From assembly GCA_025766275.1 (NCBI GenBank), contig JAFKAC010000003.1:806001-870000 (forward strand): a DNA stretch of 64,000 nt. The letters run 5' to 3'. This stretch comes from Lactarius indigo (Eukaryota; Basidiomycota; Agaricomycetes; Russulales; Russulaceae). Position 1 is the first letter of the stretch, and the number at the start of each line of letters is the position of its first letter. The notes beneath the pieces are model-generated. The model made no database searches and had not been told where the DNA came from. It worked only from the letters and a program-made list of their open reading frames with translations. Both the position numbers and the translations under genes were made by a program. Shown here one piece after another: positions 10,756 to 21,519 of the stretch.

Positions 10756-11341
10756 TGTTATGAACTCTTTTCTTGGACTCGTTCTTTCTTCTCTTACTAT
10801 TCCATCCCCAATACTTTACGAGCCCTGTATGACTACACGGACTTTACAATTACCCAATTCCTATCATGCACCTGGCTTATCAATGTTCCCTTCTGATAAA
10901 GCTTGACATGTGCTAGTTTCCAACTCATTCCCACTCACGTGCGACCCTGCATGATTCGCCTTTATTCTCCATACATCCATGCCTTGTTCTCTTTATGACT
11001 ATCCCTTTATTCCTAAACCTAGCAATGGCGCCATCTATTTGTAACAGCCATACAACCCAACCTCTATTTAAGTCTAGTCATATCTAGCTTGTACAGTAGA
11101 CTAGACTTCTTGTGTAATAACTACACTTGTCTATCATGGACGCCTTTGTGCATTCCTTTGTCTTGTGAATCCCCATTCCTTGCTAGACCTTCACATCTTA
11201 GCCTTCCTCTACGGTCCAAGTGACTAGTGTCCTTGTGGTCCTTGTGCATCATCCTACTGAAGCCGAGCCTTAGAGCCCGCACTACCACACTTCAACTGAC
11301 TTGGTACAGGTTGTACCCAACGCCCCTGTAGTGGCATTACA
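10756..11341 (+). mobile_element. Solo LTR, family F, TSD AAACA
   Basis: A 586-bp unit TGTTATGAAC...GGCATTACA with AAACA at 10751-10755 and 11342-11346. It has TATTTAA at 11065-11071, and 34 nt after the first T it has GACTAGACTT (11099-11108), the exact inverted repeat of AAGTCTAGTC at 11070-11079. The layout copies that of the A and B LTRs although the sequence is different. The orientation is set by this TATA box. Confidence 0.9.
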
Positions 11342-12340
11342 AAACAGAACATTTCGACCACATACCACCCACACACGGACAGACAATCAGAATGCACCAA
11401 TCAATGGCTGGAACAGTATCTGTGGTTCTGGGCCAATGAGCATCAAGATAATTGGGCAGTGTATCTCCCCATAGCAGAATTCACTCACAACAACTGGCCC
11501 CATGAACACATGAAGCAATCACCATTCATGCTTCTAATGGGTTATAACCCAATGGCAGACTGGACGGATAAGCCCTCCCCTATCCAAAATGTGATCACCA
11601 GACTGACTCAGCTAAAAGAAGCACGACAATTGGCCCAGGACCTTATCAAGAGGGCACAAGATAGCTGGGTCAAACACAAAGATACACCACAATATCAAAT
11701 TGGCGACCAAGTATGGCTAGAAGGCAAACACCTCAGAACCAACCAACCAATGGCAAAATTGGCAGCACAACACCACAGACCATTCAAGATTGTCCAGGTG
11801 ATGTCCCCTTACAATTACCACCTTGAACTCCCTGCACAGTGGAGTATCCACCCCATGTTTCACACAGACCTTCTCACACCCTACAAGAGTACTACCTTTC
11901 ACGGTGAAAATTTCCCTCACCCACTGCCGGATCTTGTGGAAGGAGAAGAAGAATACGAGGTTGAGGCCATTCTGGACTCTCGGCATTACGGCCACCATAA
12001 GAAACTCCAATATCTCATCAAATGGAAGGGATATCCAGACTTGGAGAATCAGTGGGTCAATAAGGATGACGTGTTTGCACCAGAGGTGGTAGCTGCATAC
12101 CAAGAAGGGAGAGCAACGACAAGAACTCTTAAAAGCCAGCCCACAGAGGGCTTGGAAGAGTATCCCTCTTACATTCGCTCCTCTCACACCACTTCCATGC
12201 CCACTTCTCCTCTCAGACATGTCACCACAGCAATCCTCCTCAACCAAGTCACACAAGACGCCACCAACCTCATTGAAGATGATGAAGAAACTGTGGTTCA
12301 ACTGGTCCAGCTCACTCCATACACACCTGCAAACATGTGA
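11342..12340 (+). pseudogene. Gypsy integrase C-terminal part with chromodomain
   Basis: Continues integrase after the solo LTR: TNQWLEQYLWFWANEHQDNW, AEFTHNNWPHEHMKQSPF, then the GPF/MSPYNYHLELP module and, at about 11950-12100, a chromodomain reading EYEVEAILDSRHYG and LQYLIKWKGYPDLENQWV. The catalytic Glu codon is present just before TNQ, but the following Arg codon is changed to Cys. A chromodomain here places the element among the chromoviruses, where it is thought to steer integration to marked chromatin. The frame stops at TGA (12338-12340), a stop shared with the minus-strand copy. Confidence 0.88.
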
Positions 12341-14035
12341 GCAGGGTATATCACTGCTCAAGAGTGGGCTAATGTCCTACAGAGATTCCCAGACCCAACT
12401 TGCCATCCCAACAACAAGCAGCAGCATGCTGTTGCTCACATCTTCTGAGACGACAACAGCAATCGCAAGCCCATCGCAGTCATCCCCCCAGGTGACAACC
12501 TCATTGGCACAAGGGGAATTCTCCCTGCCGAATGTCCCCTCAAAGACCCAACTGGAGTTAGAAGCAGCGGAGGATTGGCAGAGGTTAGTGAAGGATTGGG
12601 CCAATGAACAGTTGTGCTTAGCGCAGCAGAGATTGAGCAAGCTGCAACAGCACAGGCTGTGCTCCCTGACAACGAAGCTCACTGTGATGACCCACTGTCA
12701 CTCGACAGGGGGTTACGACGTAGGCAGAGACTGGGGGCTGAGAGGGTGTGGAGAAGAGATGCTCGACGACAGAAGAACACAAGATTCGCTCTTGGCTCAA
12801 AGAGGATGGTGGCACGCGATGAGCGGGGCACTCGAAGGAGCTGAGAGGCAAGAGGGAGGATGTCACAAGTGGACAGTCTGAGGGACTGTCTGTAGAATTG
12901 CACCAGCTTATATACTACAGGGGGTGGTCTGTGTGTAGGTTTAGGGCAGGCTTAGGGCCTGTCCACGGGTGCTGCGCAGTACTGCGCAAAGGAACATTCT
13001 AGAGACATCTAACAATAGAGTCCAATCAGAAGACGTTTAAACATAGAGAGACTGCGCCACAGTCGATGGCGCAATCTTGCGTCAGGATGGCGTGATTCCG
13101 CAGTCAATGTGGGAATCCCCGAGGGGTGGTGACTTGGGTGATTATCTTCGTTGATTGATCAACAATCAACTGTTGATAAGAAGTACATGTGTACACAACA
13201 CATGGCTTGAGAGACGTGACTGATCACGTGACAGATCACGTGATCGTTTGAGAACAGAATTCAAACTCCGATTCGGAATTCCCCTTTAGGAAGGTGGTTA
13301 CATAAGACCGGGCCGATGCGGACCGGTCCTAAGTGCCCTTGAGTCACGACTGGGTTATAGGTTCGTGACACTCACCATGAGGATGGAGATTACTACCTGG
13401 TCAGACACCCCCTCCTTCAAACGCACAGCCACCCTACTGATTCCCAAATCACCCCATGGCTCATTCACACTGACAGAACCCCCATGTCTCAAGGACGTGT
13501 GCGATTGCCTGGCGTCGCACTTCACTCCCCCATCACGCATGATGATGACCCTGCGCAGGTCCTTGCACCTGAAGGGTTCAGGGCGAATCAACAGCCCCAT
13601 TACATTCACTTCCCCATCACCAGACCTGATGGCATAGAGAGGAACACCAGTCACGTGCAGATAGTCAGAGGTGCGAACCCATTCGTCCTAGGACTCATCC
13701 CCAGCTCCCCCCATCTTTACGGCAAACCACTCTACACCTTCCCGATGCTGTCGGCTGCAGGACGCACCCACATCGCCCACAAGGATTTAGTCATCCTTGC
13801 ATCAGACAAGATCACCAACCGTGCACTAAACCGCATAGGGGATGAGTCCCTGGTTGCAGAGGTGACACACTATTGGGCCACCACATATGAAGAAGAGCAG
13901 CTGCAGGCATGGATCCATCAGTTCAAGGCAATGGCCTTGGCAGCGAAGGATGACAAACTTGACTGCATATACCAGCTGGAGAGGGCAAATGTGTTCGAGA
14001 GGATTAGTGAGGAGCAGTCCACGTGGCCAGCTTGA
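12341..14035 (+). pseudogene. Conserved post-chromodomain region of the gypsy polyprotein (split by LTR D)
   Basis: After the stop at 12338 the same frame continues AGYITAQEWANVLQRFPD, later IAVIPPGDNLIGT, is split by a solo LTR at 12683-13370, and resumes to QLERANVFERIS and EQSTWPA-stop at 14035. Compared with the minus-strand copy (16383-17384), differences fall mainly on third codon positions in this frame (about 10 of 16 in one 165-bp sample). That argues it has been translated. Stops in the frame are TGA codons. I recognise no known domain. It ends about 30 bp before the polypurine tract. Confidence 0.65.
12683..13370. mobile_element. Solo LTR, family D, TSD CTCAC
   Basis: A 688-bp unit TGTGATGACC...TTCGTGACA with CTCAC at 12678-12682 and 13371-13375. 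Deleting it rejoins GAAGCTCAC to CATGAGG, as in the uninterrupted minus-strand copy. It contains a GACAGTC...GACTGTC dyad (about 12873-12891) and a TATATAC motif at about 12910. Only one copy is in the window. Confidence 0.88.
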
Positions 14036-14078
14036 GACTTCTGGTGAGTCTGGAGCCTCACAGCTGAAAAGGGGGTGA

Positions 14079-14530
14079 TGTTACGTTTTGACTCAGACCC
14101 TTACTGTACCAGTGATGACTATGGCTGTAAGGTATATTAGTCATGGACTCAGGGTTTACAATAGGAGATAGGCATTACAAAGGTGACTCGATCCTAGTAC
14201 TAGTAGTAGTAGTACTAGGGTTTGCTCTGTTTCTGCAATATGTTGGATGCTACCTACTGTGACTCATAGCAGCACTTGAAAGCCTGCTCAACTTGTATTT
14301 AATCTGACTCATGAAGACCAAGATATGCCATCTTGGTCTTCTTCAATTGTCACTTCTTGTCTCTCATCTCTGTCTTTTCGCCTTTGCCTCTATATGAGAG
14401 GATTAGCATTTATCTAGTGCTTGCAAGCATCTAGAGTTGCCTTCGTGCCATACACCTTCAGTGTGCTTAGCTAAGTCAAGTCACCTATCATTCACAGCTC
14501 AAGTTGAGCTAACGTCGTGATGGCGTTACA
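14079..14530 (+). mobile_element. Gypsy family A 3' LTR (copy A3)
   Basis: A 452-bp LTR, TGTTACGTTT...GGCGTTACA, directly after the polypurine tract GAAAAGGGGGTGA. TATTTAA at about 14296 is followed at the standard spacing by the ATCTTGGTCTTC arm (about 14330) and its inverted partner. The right flank is GTTAC. The matching left duplication is lost with the 5' end of the element. Confidence 0.9.
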
Positions 14531-14621
14531 GTTACGGAGCCCTGTGAGTATCCAGCTGTTTCAGTCATTCGACTGTTCAATGGCATGCTGGTTTGCCACA
14601 ATATCTGGGTGCAAGGTCAGG

Positions 14622-14667
14622 GGCAGTTTCGTGAGAGGTGTCCCAATTCATTACAGTTATAACAAAG
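14622..14667 (-). other. Gag CCHC zinc knuckle of the outer element
   Basis: Reads CYNCNELGHLSRNC, a complete C-x2-C-x4-H-x4-C nucleocapsid knuckle that would bind element RNA. The corresponding place in the inner element (around 21345-21385) reads CYNCNAPGHLSHEI, so its last cysteine is lost. The knuckle lies after an in-frame TGA that separates it from the gag frame. Confidence 0.75.
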
Positions 14668-14811
14668 GACATTCCTTAGGTCCCTTCTCGATCCCCCTCA
14701 TCCCCATCCCCTTGCTCCTGGTCCCCCGTGCAGTGGGAACGGTGGTTGAGACCAGGTGTATGGTGGCTTGCTGTAGTTGATTTCTTCTGATCCCACGAGT
14801 CGTACTCAGGC

Positions 14812-15816
14812 TCAGTCTGCCAATGTGTCCATGGCCCAGGGGTTGGTTTGAGGTATATTCTGGGGAAGCGTCCATCCCACGTTCCCGCTTTGCTTCTTTG
14901 GCGGTTGTTGGGTTTTGTACCTGTCTAGTTGTGCTTTGAGATGTATGTAATTCTTTTGTCGTTTGAGGACCGCACGCTTCCAGTCATCAAATGTGGTTGG
15001 GTCATCAAATTCGAAGGTTTTCTTGAACAGTTCCTTAGGCAACCCCGACATAAAAAGGTCAATTGTTTGGGGTTCATTAAGGCGGTAGTAAGCCTTTTGT
15101 GCCAGCTGTTCAAAGTCATTGATGTACTTGTCAATGTCTTCTCCCATCATCTTGAACCCTTTTCTTAGAATTGCTTGTGCTTGCTCTCGTTCTAGCATAT
15201 TTTCAAAGCATTGGCTGAAGCCATCGGCCACAGTGTCCCATAATTCTCTGGTGTAGGGGCTTATCCCTTGTTGTATTTGCCGGTTGAGCCAGTTCAAGAA
15301 CAACAGCACCCATTCACTGACTGCCCCTCCTTTGATGTAGGAGAGGAACAGGAGGCAGCGACAGTAGTCGTTCCACATGATGGGGGCATCTAGGTTCATC
15401 CCCCAGTAGACATGCCACTGCATCAAGAATGAATCTACTTTGAGTCTGTCTCTGTCAAAGATAGAAGGAGGCTTGCCAGTTAGTTTCTCCTGATGTCCTC
15501 CACCTCCTCCTGGTGGTCCTCCTCCTGGTGGTCCTCTTGGTAATATGTCAAATGGAAGCCCTCAATCTGGTGGCTGTGGTGGGTCTCCACTTGGTCCTCC
15601 CATTCCCAGAGGTAGTTCTAGAATGGAATGTCATCCATCTCCAGATGGAGGGTCCCCTTGATCCAATCCTATTGCTCAGAATATTGCGGCGTTGTCGGTG
15701 GTCATTCGCATGCCAGTTTCTGGGTTAATGGGCATGATGATGTCTTGTGCCTCTTGGCGTATAGCACGCAATTCTTTGAGCACCACTTGTTCCATGGTTT
15801 GCATGATTGTTGCCAT
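14812..15816 (-). pseudogene. Gag (capsid region) of the outer gypsy element
   Basis: Starts MATIMQTMEQ at 15816 and ends NPWAMDTLAD-stop at 14812. Its core matches the inner gag: DSFLMQWHVYWGMNLDAP, FLSYIKGGAVSEWV, LEREQAQAILRKGFKMM, DDWKRAVLKRQKNYIH. This is the retrotransposon gag fold that builds the particle shell. Several stops and frame breaks lie between 15427 and 15816 in the Gly/Pro-rich linker, so only the last 204 codons are open. The final TGA is shared with the inner copy and the frame continues beyond it. Confidence 0.85.
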
Positions 15817-15901
15817 AAGAGCTGGTGATCATATGAGAATTGGTTCTGGTTCAGTGATGTGGGCAGACTCAGCTCGTTCGATGAGGAGTTCCTGTATTGC
15901 T

Positions 15902-16340
15902 TGTAACACCGCCATGGCGTTAGCTTGACTTGAGCTCATAAGAAGGTGACTGTGACTTAGCTAATCACACCCAAAGGCGTATGGCATGAAGGCAACTTCT
16001 AGATGTTCAAAGACACTAGGACGACAGCGGCACTCTATTTTAATAGAGGCAGGACAAGACATGAATCAAGAAGTGGCAATTGAAGAAGACCAAGATGGTG
16101 TATCTTGGTCTTCCACAGCTACCTTAAATACAAGAAGAGCAGGCTTTCAAGTGCTGCTATGAGTCACCATAATGTAGCATCCAACGTATCATGTAAGTAC
16201 CGCAATCCTAATACTACTACTACCTGTACTAGGATCAAGTCATCCTTCAACGCCTAACTCCTATCGTAAACCCCGAGTCCATGACTAATCTACCTTACCG
16301 CCATAGCCACAACCGGTACAGTAAGGGTCCAACCGTAACA
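15902..16340 (-). mobile_element. 3' LTR of the inner gypsy element (copy A4)
   Basis: A 439-bp LTR, TGTAACACCG...AACCGTAACA on the plus strand, next to the polypurine tract at 16341-16353 and the TTGCT duplication at 15897-15901. On the minus strand TATTTAA precedes ATCTTGGTCTTC by the standard 34 nt. Confidence 0.93.
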
Positions 16341-16382
16341 TCACCCCCTTTTCAGCGTGAGACCCCAGACTCACTGAAAGTC

Positions 16383-17384
16383 TCACGCTGGCCACGTGGA
16401 CTGCTCGTCACTAATCCTCTCAAACATGTTAGCCCTCTCAAGCTGGTAGATACAGTCCATCTTGTCATTCTTCACCGACAGCCACATCGCCTGGAGTTGG
16501 CAGATGCGAGCGGCAAGCCACTCTTCTTCGTACGTGGCCGCCTGGTAACGCGTCACCTCCGCAGTCAGAGATTCGTCTCCAATGCGGTTCAGTGCTCGGT
16601 CTGTGATCTTGTCAGATGCGAGGATAACCAGGTCCTTGTGGGCAATGTGGGCACGTCCTGCAGCCGACAGCATCAGGAAGGTGTAGAGGGGTTTGCTGTA
16701 AAGGTGGGGAGAGCCAGGGATGAGCCCCAGCACAAAAGGATTCACACCTCCAACTATCTGAACGTGGCTGGTGTTCCTCTCTATGCCGTCGGGTCCAGTG
16801 ATGGGGAAGTGAATGTAATGGGGCTGTCAATTCACCCTGAACCCTTCAGGCGCAAGGACTTGTGCAGGGTCATCATCGGGTGTAATGGGGGTGTGAAGTG
16901 CAACGCCAGGCAATTGCACACGTCCTTGAGCCATGGTGGTTCCGTCGGTGTGAATGAGCCATGGGGTGATTCAGGGATTAGTAGGGTGGCTGTGCATTCG
17001 AAGGAGGGGGTGTCTGACTGGGTAGTAATCTCTGTCCTCAGAGTGAGCTTCATTGTCAGGGAGCGCTGCCTGCACTGCCGCAACTCACTCAATCTCTTCT
17101 GCACTAAGCACAACTGTTCATCGGCCCACTCCTTTGCCACTCTCCGCCAGTCCTCCACTGCTTCTGACTCCTGTTGGGTCTTCGAGGGGGTGTTTGGCAG
17201 GGAGAATTCCCCACGTGCCGATGAGGTCGTCACCTGGGGGGATAACGGCAATGGGTTCTCGATTGCCATTGTTGTCCTGGAAGATGTGAGCGATGGCATG
17301 CTGCTGCTCGTCGTCGGGCTGCTGAGTCGGGTCGGGGAATCTCTGTAGGATGCTAGCCCACTCTTGAGTGGTGATATGCCCCGC
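16383..17384 (-). pseudogene. Post-chromodomain region of the inner gypsy element
   Basis: Continues the integrase frame past the TGA at 17385-17387: AGHITTQEWASILQRFPDPT, IAVIPPGDDLIGTWGILPA, LPGVALHTPITPDDDPAQ, PHYIHFPITGPDGIERNTS, NPFVLGLIPGSPHLYSKPLY, SAAGRAHIAHKDLVILASDK, ending EQSTWPA-stop at 16383. About 330 codons with five or so in-frame stops, mostly TGA. The last 120 codons (16745-16383) are fully open. A second overlapping frame is open from 17506 to 16832, but codon-position differences between the two copies favour the polyprotein frame. No known domain recognised. Confidence 0.65.
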
Positions 17385-18995
17385 TCACACATTTGCAGGT
17401 GTGTATGGAGTGAGCTGGACCAGTTGTACCACGGTTTCTTCGTCATCTTCGATGAGGTTGGCGGCATCTTGTGCGACTTGGTCGAGGAGGATCGCCGTGG
17501 TGACATGTCTGAGAGGTGAAGTGGGCATAGAAGTTTGGGTAGATCGAAGGTAGGAGGGATACTCTCCGTGGTTATCTGGGGGGTGGCTTTTAAGGTATTG
17601 TACAGCTGTACGGCCTGCCTGATACGCCTTTATCGCCTCAGGTGCGAATATGTCATCCTTATCGACCCACTGATTCTCCGAGTCTGGGTACCCCTTCCAT
17701 TTGATGAGGTACTGGAGCTTCTTGCAACAGCCAAAATGCCATGAGTCTAGAACAGCCTCGACTTTGTATTCCTCCTCCCCTTCCACGAGGTCCGGTGGTG
17801 GTCGCAGGAAATTTTCACTGTGAATGGTCGTACTTTTGTAGGGCGTGAGAAGATATATATGGAACACCAGATGGATGCTCCACTGCATGGGAAGCTCGAG
17901 GCAGTAGTTATAGGGGGACATCACCTGGATTACTTTAAATGGCCCATGGTGTCGCACCACGAGTTTTGCCATAGGTTGATTGGTTCGAAGATGTTTTCCT
18001 TCCAGCCATACTTGGTCGCCTACTTGATAGCATGGAGTATTTTGGTGTTTGACCCAGCCTTCTTGTGCCTTCTTGATAAGACTCTGGGCCAATTGTCGTG
18101 CCTCCTTTAGCTGCGTCAGTCTGGTGATCACATTCAGGATAGGGGATGGCTTATCTGTCCAATCCGCTGTTGGGTCGTAACCCATAAGTAGCATGAATGG
18201 TGATTGCTTCATATGCTCGTGGGGCCAATTATTGTGAGCGAATTCTGCTATGGGAAGATATGCCGCCCAGTTATCTTGGCACTTGTTGGCCCAGAACCGT
18301 AGATACTGTTCCAGCCACTGATTGGTTCATTCCAATTGTCCATCGGTGCGTGGGTGATACGCCGTTGAAATGTTCTGTTTGATACCCAGAATTTGGCACA
18401 CTTCCCTGGTGAATTTGGACATGAATCGGGGATCATGGTCACTAATAATTTTGCACGGTAATCCAAATCGTTTAAACACGTGATGGACGTACAAGATGGC
18501 GGTCTCTTCCGCCGTAATCTCTTCATTGCATGGGATAAATATTGACGCCTTGCTGCAGTCGTGGTCTGTGACAGTGAGGATGCTGTCATACGATTGGGAG
18601 GCTGGCAACTTGGTAATGAAGTCCAGTGCGATGGTGTGAAAGGGTGGAGCGTCCGTTATCGCAGTGATGGGGTATAGTGGTGCATGGGTAGGTCTTGTGT
18701 TGACCTTATTTCGCTGACAGTCAGCACACCCCACGACATACTTGTATACATCCCGATGGATACGCAGCCACCAGTAGTGGCATTCCACAATTCGTTGAGT
18801 TCTACTGATGCTGGGATGTCCATGGGTGGGAAGGTCCTGATGGTCATGTATTATTGCCCAGTATGCAGACATGGGTCCGGTGATCACCAACTGTCTGTCC
18901 TTATACCATTCCCCTTTGATCTTCTTCAATTGGTGGGCGTCGACCCACACCTTGATGATGGTTGGGTCTTGTAGCCATCTCGGTTGTTGTAGCAT
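17385..18995 (-). pseudogene. Integrase with C-terminal chromodomain, one TGA stop
   Basis: From 18995: a zinc-binding region (HPSISRTQRIVECHYWW, GCADCQRNK); catalytic core with ALDFITKLP, ISDHDPRF and the glutamate in DGQLE; then a TGA at 18327-18329, where related integrases have Arg (GQxERTNQ); then the C-terminal part from 18212 with AHNNWPHEHMKQSPFMLL, the GPF module, and a chromodomain at about 17620-17780 (EYKVEAVLDS, LQYLIKWKGYPDSENQWV). The stop is best read as CGA to TGA. The integrase would insert cDNA, with the chromodomain as the targeting module. Confidence 0.9.
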
Positions 18996-19031
18996 TGGGT
19001 GTATTTCCAGGGCGCGTGCAACGTTAGCGGC

Positions 19032-21181
19032 TCATATGAACACCTCGGGAGGCAGAATGACCACACCTTGGTTATCCTCTTCTCCTTGGTCGTAATCTGG
19101 TCGTCTGGATAGGGCGTCCACTCTGCCGTTGTTCTTCCCTTTAATGTGATGGATCTCAAAGTCGTATTCCATCAGTTCTAGTACTTCCCGGGCGACTCTT
19201 TGACTAATCTTTTGCAGAGTCTTCCAGTATTGGAGGTTGAGGTGGTCCGAAAATATCTTGATTTTATGTGGGGATCCCGTGAGCAGGGGTCTCCAGTGTC
19301 GAAGGGCCTTAACAATAGCAAGGAGTTCTAGATCGTAAATGTCATAATTTTGTTCGGCTTTGTTCAACGTTGCCAAGTAATATCCTATCGGGTGCTTGCG
19401 ACCATCATTTTTCTTCTGCAGGAGTACGGCACCTACCACAAATCCCAACACATCAACTTCTAGTTCAAACTGATCTTGTAGGTTGGGGTGCACTAGGACT
19501 GGTTCCTCTGTGACGAGGCGCTTGAGAGTTTTGAATGTGCAATCTTCGTCTTCCATCCATTTCCATTCAGCTTCTTTTCGCGTTAACTGGTTTAATGGTT
19601 GTGTGTGGGTTGCGAAACCTCGGATGAAGAGGTGGTAAAAGTTACAAAAGCCCAAAAATGATTGTACGTCCCTAACTTTGGTTGGCGTTGGCCAGTCCTT
19701 GATGCCGCAAACTTTTACCGGATCCATATGTGTTACCCCCTTTTCAAGGATTACCCCCAGGTAATCCATCCGAGGTTGGTGGAAGATGCATTTTTCGAGC
19801 TTGAAGTAGAGGTCGTGGTCCTGAGCAATGCAAAGGACATCTGTCACCACTGCTCTGTGGTCAGCTAATGTGGAACCTTTGCATGTGGCAATGCTGATGT
19901 CATCCATGTAGACTTGGATGACGGTACCACGAAGTTCGTGCTTGGTGATAGTGTCACAGTAGATGTGGTTCATCATGGTTTGGAAAGTCGCTGGTGAGTT
20001 AGTGAGACTGAAGAACATGACTGTTGGTTCAAAGAGGCCAAACTTAGTCTTGAAGGCCGCCTTTTCTTGATCGCCCTCCCTTATGCGAATGTTGTTGTAC
20101 CCCCAACGAATATCTAGCTTCGTATAAATATGAGCGTTACTGAGGTCATAAATGAGGTCTTGAATTAGAGGGAGTGGATATTGGTTGCATATGGTGTGCG
20201 AGTTAATAATGCGATAGTCCTGTACAGGACATAGCTTTCCATCCTTCTTTTAACGAAGAAGAATGAGGATGCGTACAGGGAGATGGACGGTCGTAGGTAT
20301 CCTTGCCGGAGCTTCTTGTCCAGAAATTCCTTGAGCTTTCCTTCTTCCTCCTGCATCAATGGGTATATTTTACAGTCTATTGCAGAAGGGGTGCCAGGTT
20401 TGAAGTCGATTGCGTGATCCCATGGCCTAGCAGGGGCAAATCGTTGAGATGCTTCTTCGCTGAAGAGCTTCTGGAAAGCTTGATATTCTGTTGGCAGCTC
20501 CATGGGCTTTTCTTCTGTTTTTGCCTGGATGGCCAACTCTGTAGACGTAGTTGCCCATAAGTACGTGTCTTCTTCGTCCATTTCAAGGACTATTGCCTCT
20601 TTTTGATCATTAGTGAGAGCGGCCGCGATGACGGTGTGACAATTTAGACTGTCCTGCGTACTAATCACGACCGGCATGACTTCTTCGTGTATAACCGCAT
20701 CTCTCCAGTTGATGGTTGGCTCATATGTTGCCAGCCAAGGGTATCCCAGGACGATCTCTTTGCTGCCGAGATCCGTGATGAGGAATCGCATGGTCCTGTG
20801 ATATCCTTTGGTGTATATGTCTAGGTTGGTGAAGTGAGTGATGGACCCAGCTTTATTCTCTGTGTTATCTATGTTCCAAATTTTTTGCGGCTGGGCCAGT
20901 GGCTGGGTACCAATGCCCAATTTTCTGGCGAAGTTTGGATGTATGAAGTTGTCAGTGGCTCCAGAGTCCACTAGTGCTTTTATGTCGGCCATTCGGTAGT
21001 TCGTGCGAATTGAGACTGGAATTCGAGGAGAACAAAAGTGCATCATGATTACAGAATTACAATTTAATGCCCTCACCCAGGCCGATGGGTTCAGGCACTC
21101 CGAAAACCCTCTCTCCCCCACAGATCCTGCAGTATCAAGTCCTTGACGTCGTCGGGCGTGTTCACAACCCCTGTAAGCCAT
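19032..21181 (-). pseudogene. Protease, reverse transcriptase and RNase H of the inner element
   Basis: Protease: IKALVDSGATDNFIHPNFA (about 20940-21000), an aspartic protease site. RT: PWDHAIDFKPG, LYASSFFFVKR, then the frame is lost near 20250 by a one-base deletion; it resumes with TNSPATFQTMMNHIY and the catalytic VYMDDISIA (about 19890-19920). Next come ILEKGVTHMDPVKV, the RT thumb, and RNase H (GYYLATLNKAEQNYDIYDLE, KIKIFSDHLNLQYW, VDALSRRPDYDQ) to 19032. This is the standard gypsy order PR-RT-RH. The frameshift and missing start mean it could not yield a full polyprotein. Confidence 0.9.
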
Positions 21182-21519
21182 TCTTTGGCACGTTCCTTGG
21201 CAGTTTTACTAGTCGAGGCAGCTTGTATTTGGGCTGGCAGTGATTCTTGTGTGTAATAGTCGGTTTCCGTCATCCGGACATTGGAAGGTCCAGAGTTCTG
21301 TGGCTGCCACTGCCGCAGCTGTCTGGGATGGGGACAATTTCATGAGAGATGGCCTGGTGCGTTACAGTTATAGCATAACACCGTCCTTAGGTCTCGTCAT
21401 GACCCCCCTCTTCCTTGGCCTCTTGCTCCCAGTCCTCCCCTCAGTGGGAAGGGAGGTAGGCCCATATATGGTGGCTTGCCATAGTCAATTTCTTCTGACC
21501 CTGCCAACCTTACCTTGGT

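Larger units (their letters stand above)
9124..14530 (+). mobile_element. 5'-truncated plus-strand gypsy family A copy
   Basis: Joins directly to the hAT end within the RNase H coding region and runs through RNase H, integrase, chromodomain and the C-terminal extension to a 3' LTR at 14079-14530. Everything upstream of RNase H (5' LTR, gag, protease, most of RT) is missing. Three solo LTRs of other families interrupt it (9631-10244, 10756-11341, 12683-13370), each with a clean 5-bp duplication. Removing them leaves a sequence collinear with the minus-strand copy at 16383-19400. Confidence 0.88.

Noticed and set aside
12679..12881. C-terminal coding continuation across 12683
   Set aside because: The frame there runs into solo LTR D. 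The duplication CTCAC shows the real sequence resumes at 13371.
16832..17506. Overlapping 224-codon open frame after the chromodomain (also 12219-12881 on the plus copy) as a separate gene
   Set aside because: Differences between the two copies fall on third positions of the polyprotein frame, not this one. It is open probably by chance.
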